The position numbers and the translations under genes are program-made. The notes below the pieces were generated by a model. The model made no database searches. It saw nothing but the letters and a program-made list of their open reading frames with translations, and was not told the origin of the DNA. 64,000 bases of DNA from Saccharum officinarum (Eukaryota; Streptophyta; Magnoliopsida; Poales; Poaceae), in contig CM036188.1 of NCBI GenBank assembly GCA_020631735.1, positions 18,828,214 to 18,892,213 on the forward strand, given 5' to 3'. Below are positions 1-11,527 of the stretch, piece by piece (position 1 is the first letter of the stretch; every line of letters starts with the position of its first letter).

Positions 1-2920
1 TAAAAACTTGATTTGATATATTTTTGATGATGCTGATCATAAAACTTGGGTTTTAACGGTAAATGAATCATACAATCGTATTTGAAACCATAAACCTTTT
101 TCCACTAAATCACATACAATACTTTTTATAAAAAGAAGTAACAAAACTAAGACAACCCTCGCTTCTGTCACCTTTCTAATGGCCGCTAATTGCTTAACCT
201 GTCAAAAGAAGCGAAACAAAAGAAAACATTAAAAAATAATTTAATGATTAATAGTACATTAAACCATACGTACAGATTTTCTGTAAACTCAGACACTAAT
301 TTGTGCTTTCTTAAATAATTGGATAAACATCAATGAGTCAATTTTTGAATGGGAAAAACAAGTATGAAATATAGCAAATAAAAGCAACTAAAGCTGGGAG
401 GGGCCACCAACGGCTATATGCGTTTATTACCTGACCCCTAAAAAGGGCAATAAAGGATAACAACTCGCTTTGCACTCTTTCCGGTGGCATGCCCATTCAC
501 AATCGAACATCTAAAAAATATGATTTAGAAGTAAAGATATCATCTATGAATACTGAGAAAAATCATTTCCTGGACGGTTCTGGGCTCAGTCCATCAAAGC
601 AAACTTGGATGCTACAGATTAATTGAATCTCAATGACTGAAATTCTAAGGAAATCATAAGGAAGTTTGCAAGTGGATCTTTATAATGAGCACTAATTTGT
701 GCATGCAGTAGCATATTTCATGAGTCCAAATATAGGTAGTGCACTTGGTGACATTGAGATGGGTAGAAAACCTGTGGCTCAGTATAATTAGATACTACAG
801 CTGTGTCAACTGCTCAATGCCATGCAATTCAGAAAAGGAAGAACATCGTGTGCACATAATTATCTTCTAGCTTGACGAGTGGAGGTTGTACAGCATCTTA
901 CCAAAGGTAATTTTCGAAAACTCTATTTGATTGTGTCATAATGCGTCATAGTCAACCTGCAGAACTTTGTAGTAGTCCTGCAATCATAATTAACTTCATG
1001 AAACAAATATAGTATACGAGGTCTGAATAGGAACCATTTTGCTGCATCTATGATCAGCACTGAATTTTAAAGCAATTTGCAAATACTGTAAAGATGGTTG
1101 AACTGAAAACCAATGCATATGTACTTACAACTGGAATGCTACCTACATTTCAGGAGGATAAATAAGTCATCTCCCCGGTTGAGCAAGCCTAATTTTGGCC
1201 ACTTCTAAACAACTATAACAACTATACATACAACCCTGTGCACTCCACGATAATTTCCACTGGGTATATATCCTGATCCTGTTCGATCTGCCTATCCAAA
1301 TGCCACCAAGGTGGGGTGGATGAGGAGCAAACAAGGGCTATGAACATCCAGAGCAAAGCAGATCAAAGCACACAGAAGGCATGCACCTTGTTAGCAATTA
1401 GTGGCAGTATACTAATAAAAGAACTCTGAAAGGCTCATCAACTGAAATAATTTGATGAACTATATGTTATTTTCTGGAAATCTAGATTTATGATTTATAT
1501 GCCAACAAATGTCAAGTCTGCATCCATGAAGATGATTCAAAAATCAGCAATCATTTTTTCTTTGATAAATATGTCTACTTTGAATGCTGAATCCAGGTCC
1601 TTTTTTTGTAAGAATAATGACCCTATGTGGCTGCATTGCTCCATTTTGACGTTAGCTATTCAGGTAAATTTGTTAAAAAGCATAATGCTCCTAATACAAC
1701 TGTTAGATCACACTCAAAGCTAAACAAGAGGCATACAGCTACATGCAAGGAGTATTTTATTTTCCTATGTAAATTGATAGAAGTGAACAGGAAAGGAGGA
1801 AATATTTTCTATCTCCTGCAGAGCAAATACTTGAAGATGTTTACTTAACTAAGAAAGATAAGTGAACTGGATCACAGAATAAGACTGTTGTGAGTCTCTA
1901 CAGCTATTTATTCTGAAGGCACAAAAGAACAAAATAGAGAACAGGTATGAGATCAGGAGAGAGTGTTCCTACTGAAACATATTTCATATTTGTACTGAAG
2001 CGTTGTCAAGTGGGCAATAGGTAGAAAATAAAACAACAATATGAGTAGCAGTCCATTAGATTAAACAAGAAAAAATGGAGAAACAGGACAGGAGAAAACA
2101 AGTATGAAATATATAGAGAATGCTGAATCCAGGTCCTTTCTTGTAAGACAAAAGGCATTCTAAGGCACCGTTGGTCCAAAACATCGCATTCTGTAAAATC
2201 AAAAATATTGTTTAATGCTGGTTCATATGTTGGGAACAACACCGAGAATGAAGGCATTCCAACTAATGAAAATCAAACATTTCTCTACCTTTAGGCCATG
2301 ACATATCAAATTAAAATTTAGTATAGTGGGAGAGTCGCCCAACTAAAAAATAATTATGTATACATGGTAATGTTGTATGTATAAAAAAAAGAAATAAATG
2401 TTTGTATTGGAGGCAATATTAATGTCCAAGCTACCTGGAATCAAGATTAGAAATATTCAGACTATAGCAGAACAACATGGCAAACTATGGCATCTGACCA
2501 AGCATCATTTCCTAACAAAAAAAAGAATGCATTACCCTGGGTACTGAATTATAATCTCTACCCGAGCCCAAATCAGCGGACCCGAGTGGCCGAGCCACGA
2601 GAATCTGAATAAAAATATGTCATGCTGCGGAATCTAGAAAAAAAGGAGTTCCTCAGGAAACGAAAAACAAATATCTTAACATTTACACTCCAGTTGAAAA
2701 CACATTAAATATTAGGTATCTATATTCACAAATAAAAATACAGTAGCACATGAATTCATTCCTTTCATAAAATAGACCAGAAATCTTTAGTTATTTCCTC
2801 ATTCGACAAGTCGATGAAAATAGGTACATCTCCCATACAATAGATCAAATGAGTACCTTCCTCCCTTAATTAACAAATTAATGAACAAATAAAATTAGAG
2901 AACCTCAAGACCAGTCTTAC
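1..2920. other. AT-rich intergenic flank, no gene recognised
   Basis: No open frame here has recognisable protein similarity. The only structure I see is a few short dispersed repeats: a 30-base segment containing TGCTGAATCCAGGTCC at 1586 and again near 2121, and AACAAGTATGAAATATA near 357 and 2097. It could be 3' untranslated or intronic sequence of the minus-strand unit suggested at 2921-4023, but I cannot show that. Confidence 0.5.
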
Positions 2921-4023
2921 CTCAGCATGTAGGACAGGTTGAGTGAGAGGCATTAGCAACAGGAGGGCAGGCCGCCAGGGCCAGCGGTAGGAGCAGAGGA
3001 GAGATGGATTGTCTGCAATAAACAAATAACACCACAAATGGAGATTGAACCTGTAACCTGTAAGACTCAGTCTGCATCACAAATTCACAATGCCCTTCAA
3101 CATGTAACCTCCCAGATCAGTTCATCCCCAAGGTTAAGCTGATGAGCACATAAGAAAGGAAGCTAATGAACTAGGAAGAAGAAAAGTGATATATGGTTGT
3201 GAATACTCTATAGTAAGGTGGCCAGATATAAGACTACTGCAGCCCCTTCCAAAATATCCACTGTGGCTTAAAACCTCTAATAAACATAATTACAATTGCA
3301 TTAGACTATGTGCTCCACAGGTCTCACATGGTCAGGTACTCAGGTGTATCTGCTAGCTTCAAAACAGTAGAACCTGGGTGGATATCGCAAGCCTGCTGCT
3401 CTCCCAAAATATCCACCGCACTTAACATCTCTAGTCACATGATTAAAGGTTCGATTAGGCTACCAACTGCCTGTAGAACGACTATGAAGCCGCTAGGATA
3501 TTTTCATGGATGCAAATGCAATTCATGTGGATGTCTTCTAAAGATCTACATAAGTATTATTGGATTACCATAAGATACAGTAATAAGCAAAAAAATCAAT
3601 TGTAAAATAAATTGTCACCAAGTATTTCCATTTTCTCTGTTCTTTTTTTCCACCGAGCAAGCAGCCCCCGAGCATGGGGTCCTGAACCCTGCACAGTCTC
3701 CAAAATCGCAGTGACCAAGAGCCCGCTACCAATCCTCACGGCAGCTGGCAATCATAAGCTTCCCTAATCCTTTTCCTTCTCCATAGCTGCTGCACTACTT
3801 CCTCCCAAAATGAGAAGAACAATATGATTAACGCCAGCTGGGGTCATGGTCAACGTTGCTGTACTAGCACAAGAAGAAAACCGGGAGGAAAATCACCTGG
3901 ATCCCTTGAGGTAGTGGAAGAGCTGGGGCTGCCGCACCACGTTGGGGACGAGCATGATGTCAGGAATGACCTCGCCGGGCGGTAAATCTCGGGACACCAC
4001 GGCCGCCTGCCATCCGGGAAGTC
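2921..4023 (-). CDS. Possible spliced minus-strand transcription unit, unknown product
   Basis: Two candidate exons read leftward: one ending at 3897 with CAG/GTGATT as donor, and one at 3012-2921 bounded by TTGCAG and GAG/GTAAGA. In the frame that fits both splice phases, an ATG at 3955 gives a short product beginning MLVPNVVRQPQLFHYLKG, running through an alanine/leucine/proline-rich second exon and stopping at its end. The GC content of 3890-4110 is clearly higher than its surroundings, as in grass first exons. I do not recognise the protein. It may be a gene end, a 5' untranslated exon pair or a pseudogene. The start is chosen only because it is the first ATG in the compatible frame. Confidence 0.25.
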
Positions 4024-4592
4024 TGGCGGAGGTACAGCGTCCGCTACGCTCCTACGGCAGAGGAGAAAGAGAGCATGCACGAGAGGAGAGAGAGCGCATG
4101 CGGTGGACCCCACTATTTTAACTAACTAAAAAATATTATAACTCACAAATCAAAACACCAAATTAAAATTTTAATTACACCCATTAAATTTGTTTTAATA
4201 AATCTTTCAAAATAAGATCTCATATGGATATATTTAGATAAAATTTATAGAGGATGATAAGTGGGGCCGCTGTTAGGAGCTAGTACAGAGTATGAGATAT
4301 AGAGGATGGGTGAGTGTGGAAGAAAGTGATATAAATGAGAGAATCTTGATGACTAGGACAAAATATTTCTTTTAGAGGATGGATATAGAGGATGATGAGT
4401 GCGGATAGCCTTATTAGTCGAGCTCGCCCATTCGGAGTTAGCTTTTCAACTTTGCCGAAGGTGGCAGGTGTTTTACACTTAACCAGTTTGTAATACAAGC
4501 TGCATATGCAGTTGTTAGTGATCTCTAGGGTTTGGTGGTTTGGGGTCTACATCAAGAAAGGCCCAACACGTATATAAGTCTGCAGACTAGTG

Positions 4593-4705
4593 CCTGTTCG
4601 CTTCGCTAATAAGCCATGGCTGAAAGTACTGTTCGCTGATTTACTGTGAAAGAAAAACACTGCTGAATGGCTGGCTGATTTGGCTGATAAGTTTAAGCGA
4701 ACAGG
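4593..4705. mobile_element. MITE with CCTGTTCGCTT termini
   Basis: The unit starts CCTGTTCGCTT and ends AAGCGAACAGG, giving 11-bp terminal inverted repeats around a 113-bp AT-moderate core that itself folds back (ATAAGCCATGGCTGAA, TTTGGCTGATAAG). This is the common grass hAT-type MITE form. The flanks do not show a clean 8-bp target duplication, so the insertion is old or the ends are slightly misplaced. It lies about 230 bp upstream of the TATA box of the next gene. Confidence 0.6.
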
Positions 4706-4941
4706 GCGTAGATCAATATCTAGGGTTTAATTGGTGGTCTCAAGTGATATAAGTTAGTGATGTCTATAGTATTAGAGTTGAGTGGGATATATCTGAGTCA
4801 ACCGCAGAATTATCCCCCTGCCAATCGTAAGCCTCCCCATTCTCTCTGCCTCCCGGTCCCCACATGCCAGTCGAACGAAACTCAACAGGCCTCTAGGCCA
4901 GTCCCCATCCCCATTCCCCAATCCCCACTCACCCCTTGGGG

Positions 4942-4948
4942 CTATAAA
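4942..4948 (+). promoter_or_regulatory. TATA-like box of the interrupted host gene
   Basis: CTATAAA lies about 155 bp upstream of the ATG at 5103, in a C-rich 5' leader (4960-5100) typical of grass promoters and 5' untranslated regions. The intervening stretch has CT-rich runs and no upstream ATG before 5103. Confidence 0.45.
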
Positions 4949-5102
4949 CGGAGCCATTGGGATTCCTCGCCCTCCTCTGTCTAGACTCTAGTCCTCTTCT
5001 CCGCGGACATCTCTCTCTCCTTCCCTGCTATATATCTCCCTAGTGCAACGCTGAGCTTTCTCCTCCCCGGTATATCCAGTAGCCAGTAGGCAAGCAAGCG
5101 CC

Positions 5103-5157
5103 ATGGGACTCCTCCTCGCCTTCCTCCTCTCCATAGGGTGGCTGATGAATCTGCTTG
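5103..5157 (+). CDS. First exon of interrupted host gene (hydrophobic N-terminus)
   Basis: The context gcgccATGG fits the plant start consensus. The exon encodes a hydrophobic signal-anchor-like segment beginning MGLLLAFLLSIGWLMNLL. Possible donors are GG/GTGGCT at about 5137 and CTTG/GTGTCT at 5157; I cannot decide between them. A possible second exon begins at 15593 after TTTTACAG, on the far side of CACTA element 1, and in one frame reads into FGIITLIIDRIMAFVKAWMY. The inferred first intron holds two independent insertions, a MITE (5226-5398) and the 9.8-kb CACTA element. Linkage to the exons at 16131-17329 is by position and hydrophobic character only. Confidence 0.4.
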
Positions 5158-5225
5158 GTGTCTTCGGTTCTCTTCTGCCACTGTGTGATTTCTCTCCCTT
5201 GCTGTTGTATTCTACTAGTACATAC

Positions 5226-5398
5226 CAAGGTTTTAAATCTCCGGCTATAGCCTCCGCTATCTCCGGCTATAGCTGTTTGAGAAGGATTTAGCTAAGCTTT
5301 TCCATTTACAAGTTAGCTCTTAGCTGCCGCTATAGCTGGCTATAGCCTGTTTTCGGACATAGAAAGCTAAATGGTTTAGCCGACTATTTAAAACCTTG
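5226..5398. mobile_element. hAT-type MITE, copy 1
   Basis: A 173-bp unit with CAAGGTTTTAAAT at the left end and ATTTAAAACCTTG at the right end, flanked by a perfect 8-bp direct repeat GTACATAC (5218-5225 and 5399-5406). The 8-bp target duplication and short inverted ends are the hAT hallmark. The core is built of repeats of CCGCTATAGC/GGCTATAGC. A second copy lies at 15762-15944. Confidence 0.85.
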
Positions 5399-5477
5399 GT
5401 ACATACCAATGTTCTTTTTTCCTTATTTCGTGGCTCTTTGTGCCAGATCTTCATTTCTTTGAGTTGCCGGGGTGTTT

Positions 5478-5600
5478 CCTTCTTGCAAGAAATCATTTTT
5501 CGAGTTAGTTTGCCTTTTTTTATTACCGTACCGTTGGTGTTTGCTTCCTGCAAGAAATGATTTTTTCGAGTTAGTCTTTTTTTAATTACCGTACCGGTCC
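5478..5600. repeat. Two-copy tandem repeat, ~66 bp unit
   Basis: A unit containing GCAAGAAATSATTTTTYGAG then GTTAGT, a T-run and ATTACCGTACCG occurs twice in a row. The second copy differs by a few substitutions and T-tract length. It sits in the inferred first intron of the host gene, immediately left of CACTA element 1. Confidence 0.7.
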
Positions 5601-5711
5601 TGCATTTAACAAAGGTGTTCATGTAACCAAATTGTTTCTTTCGTGATGTTTTTCCGTTTCATATGTTTTTTCAATCCTGCTTACATGCGGATGTTTAACA
5701 CGTTCTTTTCC

Positions 5712-5995
5712 CACTACTACAGATTCAATCATCAGGGTCGGCCACATCACTGCCGAAATTAGGATAACCGGCAGTGATGACCCTTCACTGCCGGTTCTAG
5801 GCTCTGACAACCAGAAAATAATTAGGGGGTGTGAGAACCGGCAGTGATGACAACTATCACTACCGGTTTGTGCCTCCCGCCGGCAGTGATGACAACTCCA
5901 CTTATCACTGCCGGTTCAAGCCAAGAACCGACAGTGATTTGATTCTATCACTGTCGGTTCTAGGATAGAACTGACAGTGATGAGCCTGACAGCAC
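5712..5995. repeat. 5' subterminal repeat array of CACTA 1
   Basis: Multiple copies of CACTGCCGGTT or AACCGGCAGTGAT in both orientations begin right after the CACTA end; some have degraded to ACTGTCGG. By analogy with En/Spm, such arrays are the binding sites for the TNPA-type protein and define the element ends for transposition. Confidence 0.85.
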
Positions 5996-6646
5996 AAAAA
6001 GGTTGTAGCCGTCATCTTCTTCCTCCACTCTTTTATCCCAAGAACAGAGGCACGCGTTTGGGCCACTCCCTCTAATGTTGCGGTCGCCCAAATCCATGAA
6101 GCTACCACTTGGATTTGAAAGAATGGCTTGATCTTTTTGCTTTAAGGTTAGTAACTAGCCTCCATTCCTTCGATTTTGTTGCTTAATTAGCTTTGTTTTG
6201 ATGGCTATAATGCTTGATTCTCATTCTTATTTCTCCATTCTTCTACAGAGCATTTTTCTAATTCATGGCTATAATGTATTGTTAGTATGTGATGTTATAA
6301 TTGGTTCTTAGGAGTAGAGTAGATTCACTTTTCTACTTCATGGCTATAATGCACTTTTCTACAGAGCACTTTTCTCATTTTTATGTGGCATGGAGTAGAA
6401 TAATTGTTCTACAATATTGTGCAATAATTATTTTTTATGGGGCTGCGATTTTTAATTTATATGGGCATTGTTTGGAGCTACATTGTTATTCATGATCATG
6501 TCTCCAAATTTAGTCTTTTTTAAATTAGTGTCTCTATTTTTTTGTTGCATGGAGTAGAATAATTGTTCTTCAATATTATGCAATAATTATTTCTTATTAA
6601 AACTTTCCTATGTTTCCTCTGCCCGGCCCATTTTACCTGTGCAGAC

Positions 6647-9600
6647 ATGGATCGAGGGTGGATGTACGATCTGTCATGTACAGACCAACGGTACTTGACG
6701 GGCATCGACGATTTCATTAAGCTCGCTAGAGCCAATGCTGGGGACTCATAGCCTGTATTCTGTCCATGCAAAGATTGCAAGAATACGAGAAAATGGGGCG
6801 ACGTGGAGCATATACGATTGCACTTGATTACCAGGGGGTTCATGAGAGACTACACGATTTGGACTTTGCATGGGGAGGTTGGTCAAAATGTTACACAAGA
6901 AAACAATGATGATGTGCCCATGCCTAGCGTATCCCTAAACGCATTTCTGCCTATTGATGATTACTAATGCTACACAGTACCTGTGCCTACCAACGATAAT
7001 GTGTTTAGGAATACATTAGTTGACGACACAGAGGAAAATGATGGCATTTCACAGTTTCTACATGATGTGCATGGCGGATTCCTTAGTGCTACACAGTTGA
7101 AAAAACTGGAGATCATGAGAAATTATGCAAAACACCATGTATCCGACCTGCCCAATAAGCAAACTGGAAGCCAACATCATGCTATTAGAGTTCAAATCAA
7201 TGAATGGATTGAGTGATAAATGCTTCGATAGCTTGTTAGGTATACTACATAAACTGCTCCCGAAGGGTAGCGAGTTACCAGAAAAGACTTACCTGGCCAA
7301 GCAAATGATTTGCCCAATCGGCCTCGAGGTTGAGAAAATACACGCGTGTTCCAACGATTGCATATTGTACCGTGGAGAAAAATACAAAGACTTGGATGCG
7401 TGTCCCAAGTGTAAAGCTCCCCGATACAAGCAAGGGCCGTCAAATCAGGGAAGCAAGACCAGAGGAGGGCCCATAAAAGGTCGTATGGTATTTTCCTATA
7501 GCTCCACGAGTGCATAGGTTGTTTGCAAATGCAAAGTCAGCCAAACTGTTGTGTTGGCACGGTGAAGAGCGTAAGAAAGATACAATGTTGAGGCACCCCG
7601 CCGACGGGTCGGACTGGAGGACTATCAATACTATGTTCTATAAGAACATCGGTGGAGAGGTAAGGCATCTTTGGATAGGTTTGAGCACAGATGGGATGAA
7701 TCCGTTTGACCAGGTTAGAAGCAATCATAGCACTTGGCCAGTGACGCTATGTATATATAACCTTCCACCCTGGCTTTGTATGAAACGGTCATACATCCAG
7801 ATGCCACTACTAATCCAAGGGCCAAAACAACCTGGTAATGATATCGATGTGCTTCTACAACCAGTGATCGATGAACTACTACAGATGTGGGAGACGGGTG
7901 TGAAGGATGTTTGGGATGAGTACAAAAAAGAACATGTCACGATAAAGGCTATACTTATCGCTACAATCACTGACCTGCCAGGGCGAGGTTGCTTGTCTGG
8001 AGAGAAGACAAAAGGATACACTGGGTGTGTCGAGTGCTTGGACGAGACTGATGCTATACATCTACCAGAAAACAAGAAGATGGTCTATATGGGACACCGT
8101 AGGTTCCTACGAAGGGATCACCCTTACCGCAGGAATAGAAAAGATTTTAATGGGACTACTGAGAAACGTGGACCTCCAAAGTATCGAGACGGGAAACAGA
8201 TACTTAAACAAGTAAGCAAACTCACAGATATTGTCCTTGGGAAGGGGGAAGGTGTAGTACCAGCGCCAGCCGGTAGTATCTGGAAGAAAAAATCAATCTT
8301 TTGGGAACTACCTTATTGGCCACTTTTGAGTGTACGTCACTGTCTTGATCCAATGCACATAACTAAAAACGTGTGCGGTAACACACTTAACATGTTGATG
8401 AACACCGGGGGAACAACAAAGGATTCTCTCGCGACACGCTTGGACATGCAACACCTGGGCCTCAGGAAGGAGTTGCACCCAATAACTCTTGAGGATGGTC
8501 ACTTGAAACTTCCGGTGGCATCATGGACACTGAAAAAGGAAGAAAAGGCCATGCTTATTTCTTTCTTCAATGATCTCAAAGTGCCAACTGGCTACTGTGC
8601 GAACCCGAAGAGGCTAGTTAACATGAGAGAACTTAAGTTTAACTATGGTTGTATGAAGGCCCATGACTGTCATGTCATTATGACTCAGCTGCTCCCAGTT
8701 GCCCTGCGAGGTATCCTCCCTGACAAGGTCCGTGCCCCAATCATAAAGTTGTGTTCATTCTTCAACGCGATCTCTGAAAAGGTCATTGAAGGGGCCAAGC
8801 TAGACCAGCTGAAGCAGGAGATAACCGAGATTCTATGCAGGCTTGAGATGCATTTCCCACCGACTTACTTCGACATATCAGTGCATCTACTTGTTCATCT
8901 TGTGGACCAAATTAAAGCCCTTGGCCCAATGCACCTACAACAGATGTTTCCTTTCGAGAGGTTGATGAAAGTTTTTAGGCGGTATGTTAGGAATAGATTC
9001 AGACCAGAAGGGAGCATGGTAGAAGGATGGACAATGGAGGAGGCTATTGAGTTCTGCACATATTATATGGACATCAATCGGGTCGGAGTTTCAGTATCTC
9101 GTCACGATGGAAGACTAGGGAGCAAAGGAACGATAGGTGAGAAAGCTGTCAAAATAGTCGAAGTGGTTTCCTTCAGACAGGCACACTTCGCTGTTCTCCA
9201 GCAGGCCGACGGTGTGATGGCATACATTAATGAGCACAAAGCAGTTACTGCAAAAGTAAGCACATCAGTAGGTCACAGGCTTGGCTTGAGAAAAAAACAT
9301 AAGGAGGAATTCGGTGACTGGTTTCGACGCCGCAGGCTAGGAATGGTGACGGGATGTCAGCTAGATCTCTTAGCTCCCGAACCTTCAACTACGGTGATGA
9401 TGTACCAAGGTTATGATATAAATGGTTTTACATTTTACACAAAAAAACAGGATGGAAAGAGCACCAACCAAAATAGTGTTGTTCGTTTCGACGCCCACGA
9501 TGAATACGGCACGGTGGAGGCAACATACTATGGTTTCATAGATGAGATATGGGAGCTAGACTATGGACGACAGTTGAAGGTCGCTCTTTTCCGTTGCCAG

Positions 9601-9939
9601 TGGGTCCGGCTAGATGAAATCAACACCGACAATGATGGGTTCACTACCGTTGATCTATCCAAGACCGCATACAGAGATGACCCCTTCGTCCTTGCAAAGG
9701 ATGTTTTACAAATCTTCTATGCAAGGGATAACAATACAAAGGGAAGACTACAAGTAGTCATGCAAGGCAAAAGGAAGATTATCGGTGTTGAAGGAGTGAC
9801 GGACGAAGAAGAGTACAAAGGTTATCAAGAAATGGCTCCTTTTGGGGCAGACATTACCCTACCTATCCTTGAAGAGGGTGACGAACCTGCTTACCTCCGG
9901 AGTGATCACGATGAGGCCATCATAGTTAGAATATCATAA
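6647..9939 (+). pseudogene. tnp2-type (TNPD-like) CACTA transposase, broken
   Basis: This was the presumed catalytic transposase of element 1. The ATG at 6647 follows a TGTGCAG acceptor and gives MDRGWMY, the usual start of plant TNPD proteins (Transpos_assoc domain, with FCPCKDCKN zinc-type cysteines). A tnp2 core (WIGLSTDGMNPF, RHCLDPMHITKNV), a DUF4218-like region (LLPVALRGILP, MFPFERLMKVFRRYVRNRF) and a DUF4216-like C-terminus (TFYTKKQDGKS, WELDYGRQLKVALFRCQW) follow. Compared with element 3 it has CAG to TAG at 6749, CAA to TAA at 6965, two 1-base losses near 7128-7137 and one extra A near 7477. From 7510 to the TAA at 9939 the frame is open, but three extra A residues between about 9230 and 9300 put a short stretch out of frame before restoring it. 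It is a single coding exon. Confidence 0.9.
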
Positions 9940-10254
9940 ACTATGTAATCCTTAATGAAATGTTGTTTTAGTAATTTGCATCGAATTTGAGATCATATGG
10001 AGTTGTAGAGATTGATGAGTTCTACCACTATTATTTTGGAACTTTGTTGATATAACGGATGCCATGTTTCCAACAAAGTGACATAACTTTGTGTGAGACA
10101 GAGCAATTTATGAGACATGCCTAATAAAACTTTCTCAAATTGAGAAATGACTAAAATAAAAGTTGTAGACATTCATGAGTTCCACAACTTTGTTGTTTAC
10201 AACTTTTTCCATTTGAGATCAATTGGGGACCCAAAATGTTTAAAAATAATCAAT

Positions 10255-10460
10255 GTCACTGCCGGTTCTAATAACCACCCGGCAGTGATGTCCCATATCA
10301 CTGTCGGGTGGTTATTAGAACCGGCAGTGATATGGGACATCACTAACGGGTAGTTATTAGAACCGGTAGTGATATGGGACATCACTGCCGGGTGATTATT
10401 AGAACCGGCAGTGATATGGGACATCACTGCCGGTTCTAATAACCACCCGGCGGTGATGCG
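10255..10460. repeat. Internal array of the CACTA subterminal motif
   Basis: About eight alternating copies of TCACTGCCGG and its complement, arranged as mirrored blocks with GGTTCTAATAACCACCC spacers and GTGATATGGGACATCAC links, lie between the two genes, far from both element ends. The block ends right before the TATA box at 10466. Element 3 has a shorter version (55570-55735). The position suggests a regulatory site for the downstream gene. Confidence 0.8.
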
Positions 10461-10465
10461 TGGGT

Positions 10466-10472
10466 TATATAA
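10466..10472 (+). promoter_or_regulatory. TATA box of the TNPA/Ulp1 gene
   Basis: TATATAA, followed by GGCGCTGGCGCG and a GC-rich leader, lies immediately downstream of the internal motif array. It is conserved in element 3 at 55740-55746. The first coding ATG is about 1 kb downstream (11528), so a leader intron is expected; the AT-rich stretch 10700-11500 would hold it. Confidence 0.6.
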
Positions 10473-11527
10473 GGCGCTGGCGCGCTCCAAGGCCAGTGCA
10501 CGACATTTTACGCGCTCGACGCTATTTGCCAGTGCACGCCGCCGCCGCCTAACGCGCACTGCACGACGTCGCAGCCCGACGCCGCCCTTCACGACGCCGT
10601 CCCCTACCGCTTCCTCAACGCCGCCGTCCCCTACAGCTACGCCGACGCTGCGAGGAGCTCCTCCACGTCATTGTTGAGCGCGCCACCCCTGCTTACTCGG
10701 TGAGTGCCCATAAGGTGTTCAATAGAATGTCCACCTCAATGTTGCTTTCTGGGAGGGTGATAGAATGCTCAGTTTAGAAGTGGGTGATGCTTGAATGGAA
10801 AAATGGTCGTTTGCCTTAAAAAGAAATGTCTTGTTGATCTTGGGAATCATGAGTGATGGGTTGGCCTTTATATGTTGGTTTCAGGTTAAGGTGTTTGATA
10901 TGTTGGCTTTTGATAATATTGTATATGGCAATTAATCATGTGTTAGTTCATCATCAGTTATATTTTTGTCATTGATATGGTACAACATGTGCAAATTTTA
11001 ATTATCAAGATTTTGATTTTACTTTGGCTACAAAACAACTTGTGCATTTTTTCTCCTATTGCGACTCAGGCAATCACCTATATGAAATCAACTTCAAACT
11101 GTGATGATTCATAGAAGGGCTTGGTCCATATTTGTGGGCTAAACTATATTGGGTCGTAACATGGACTTGGTCAAGTTGGATATTGCTTCTAAATATTATA
11201 ATACATGCGATTGTTTTCAAAGATTATAAATCAAAGTGAGGAGGGATTTGGAGGGTCTCTACTTCTGAGGGGTCGGATAGGAAGCGTTCAATAACTTGGG
11301 GCACATATTATTAAAAGATAACTCTGTGTTTAATCTGGAATATCGTCAAATAATGAAAACTTATACCATGTTACTTCAATAATAGACTGCTAGTTTCTAA
11401 CAAAAAAATGCAGTCCTTGAATAGATTGCCAGCAGGCTTACCATATGCCTACATGGAAGGACAGTAGTATCCCTCGGCTCTGAGAGGCAAATAAGGTTTC
11501 TATTTTTTTAATTGCCTGTCGAAATGC

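Noticed and set aside
4120..4420. Possible MITE with GAGGATGATGAGTG repeats
   Set aside because: Suggestive AT-rich core and repeated GAGGATG motifs, but I could find neither matching inverted ends nor a target duplication.
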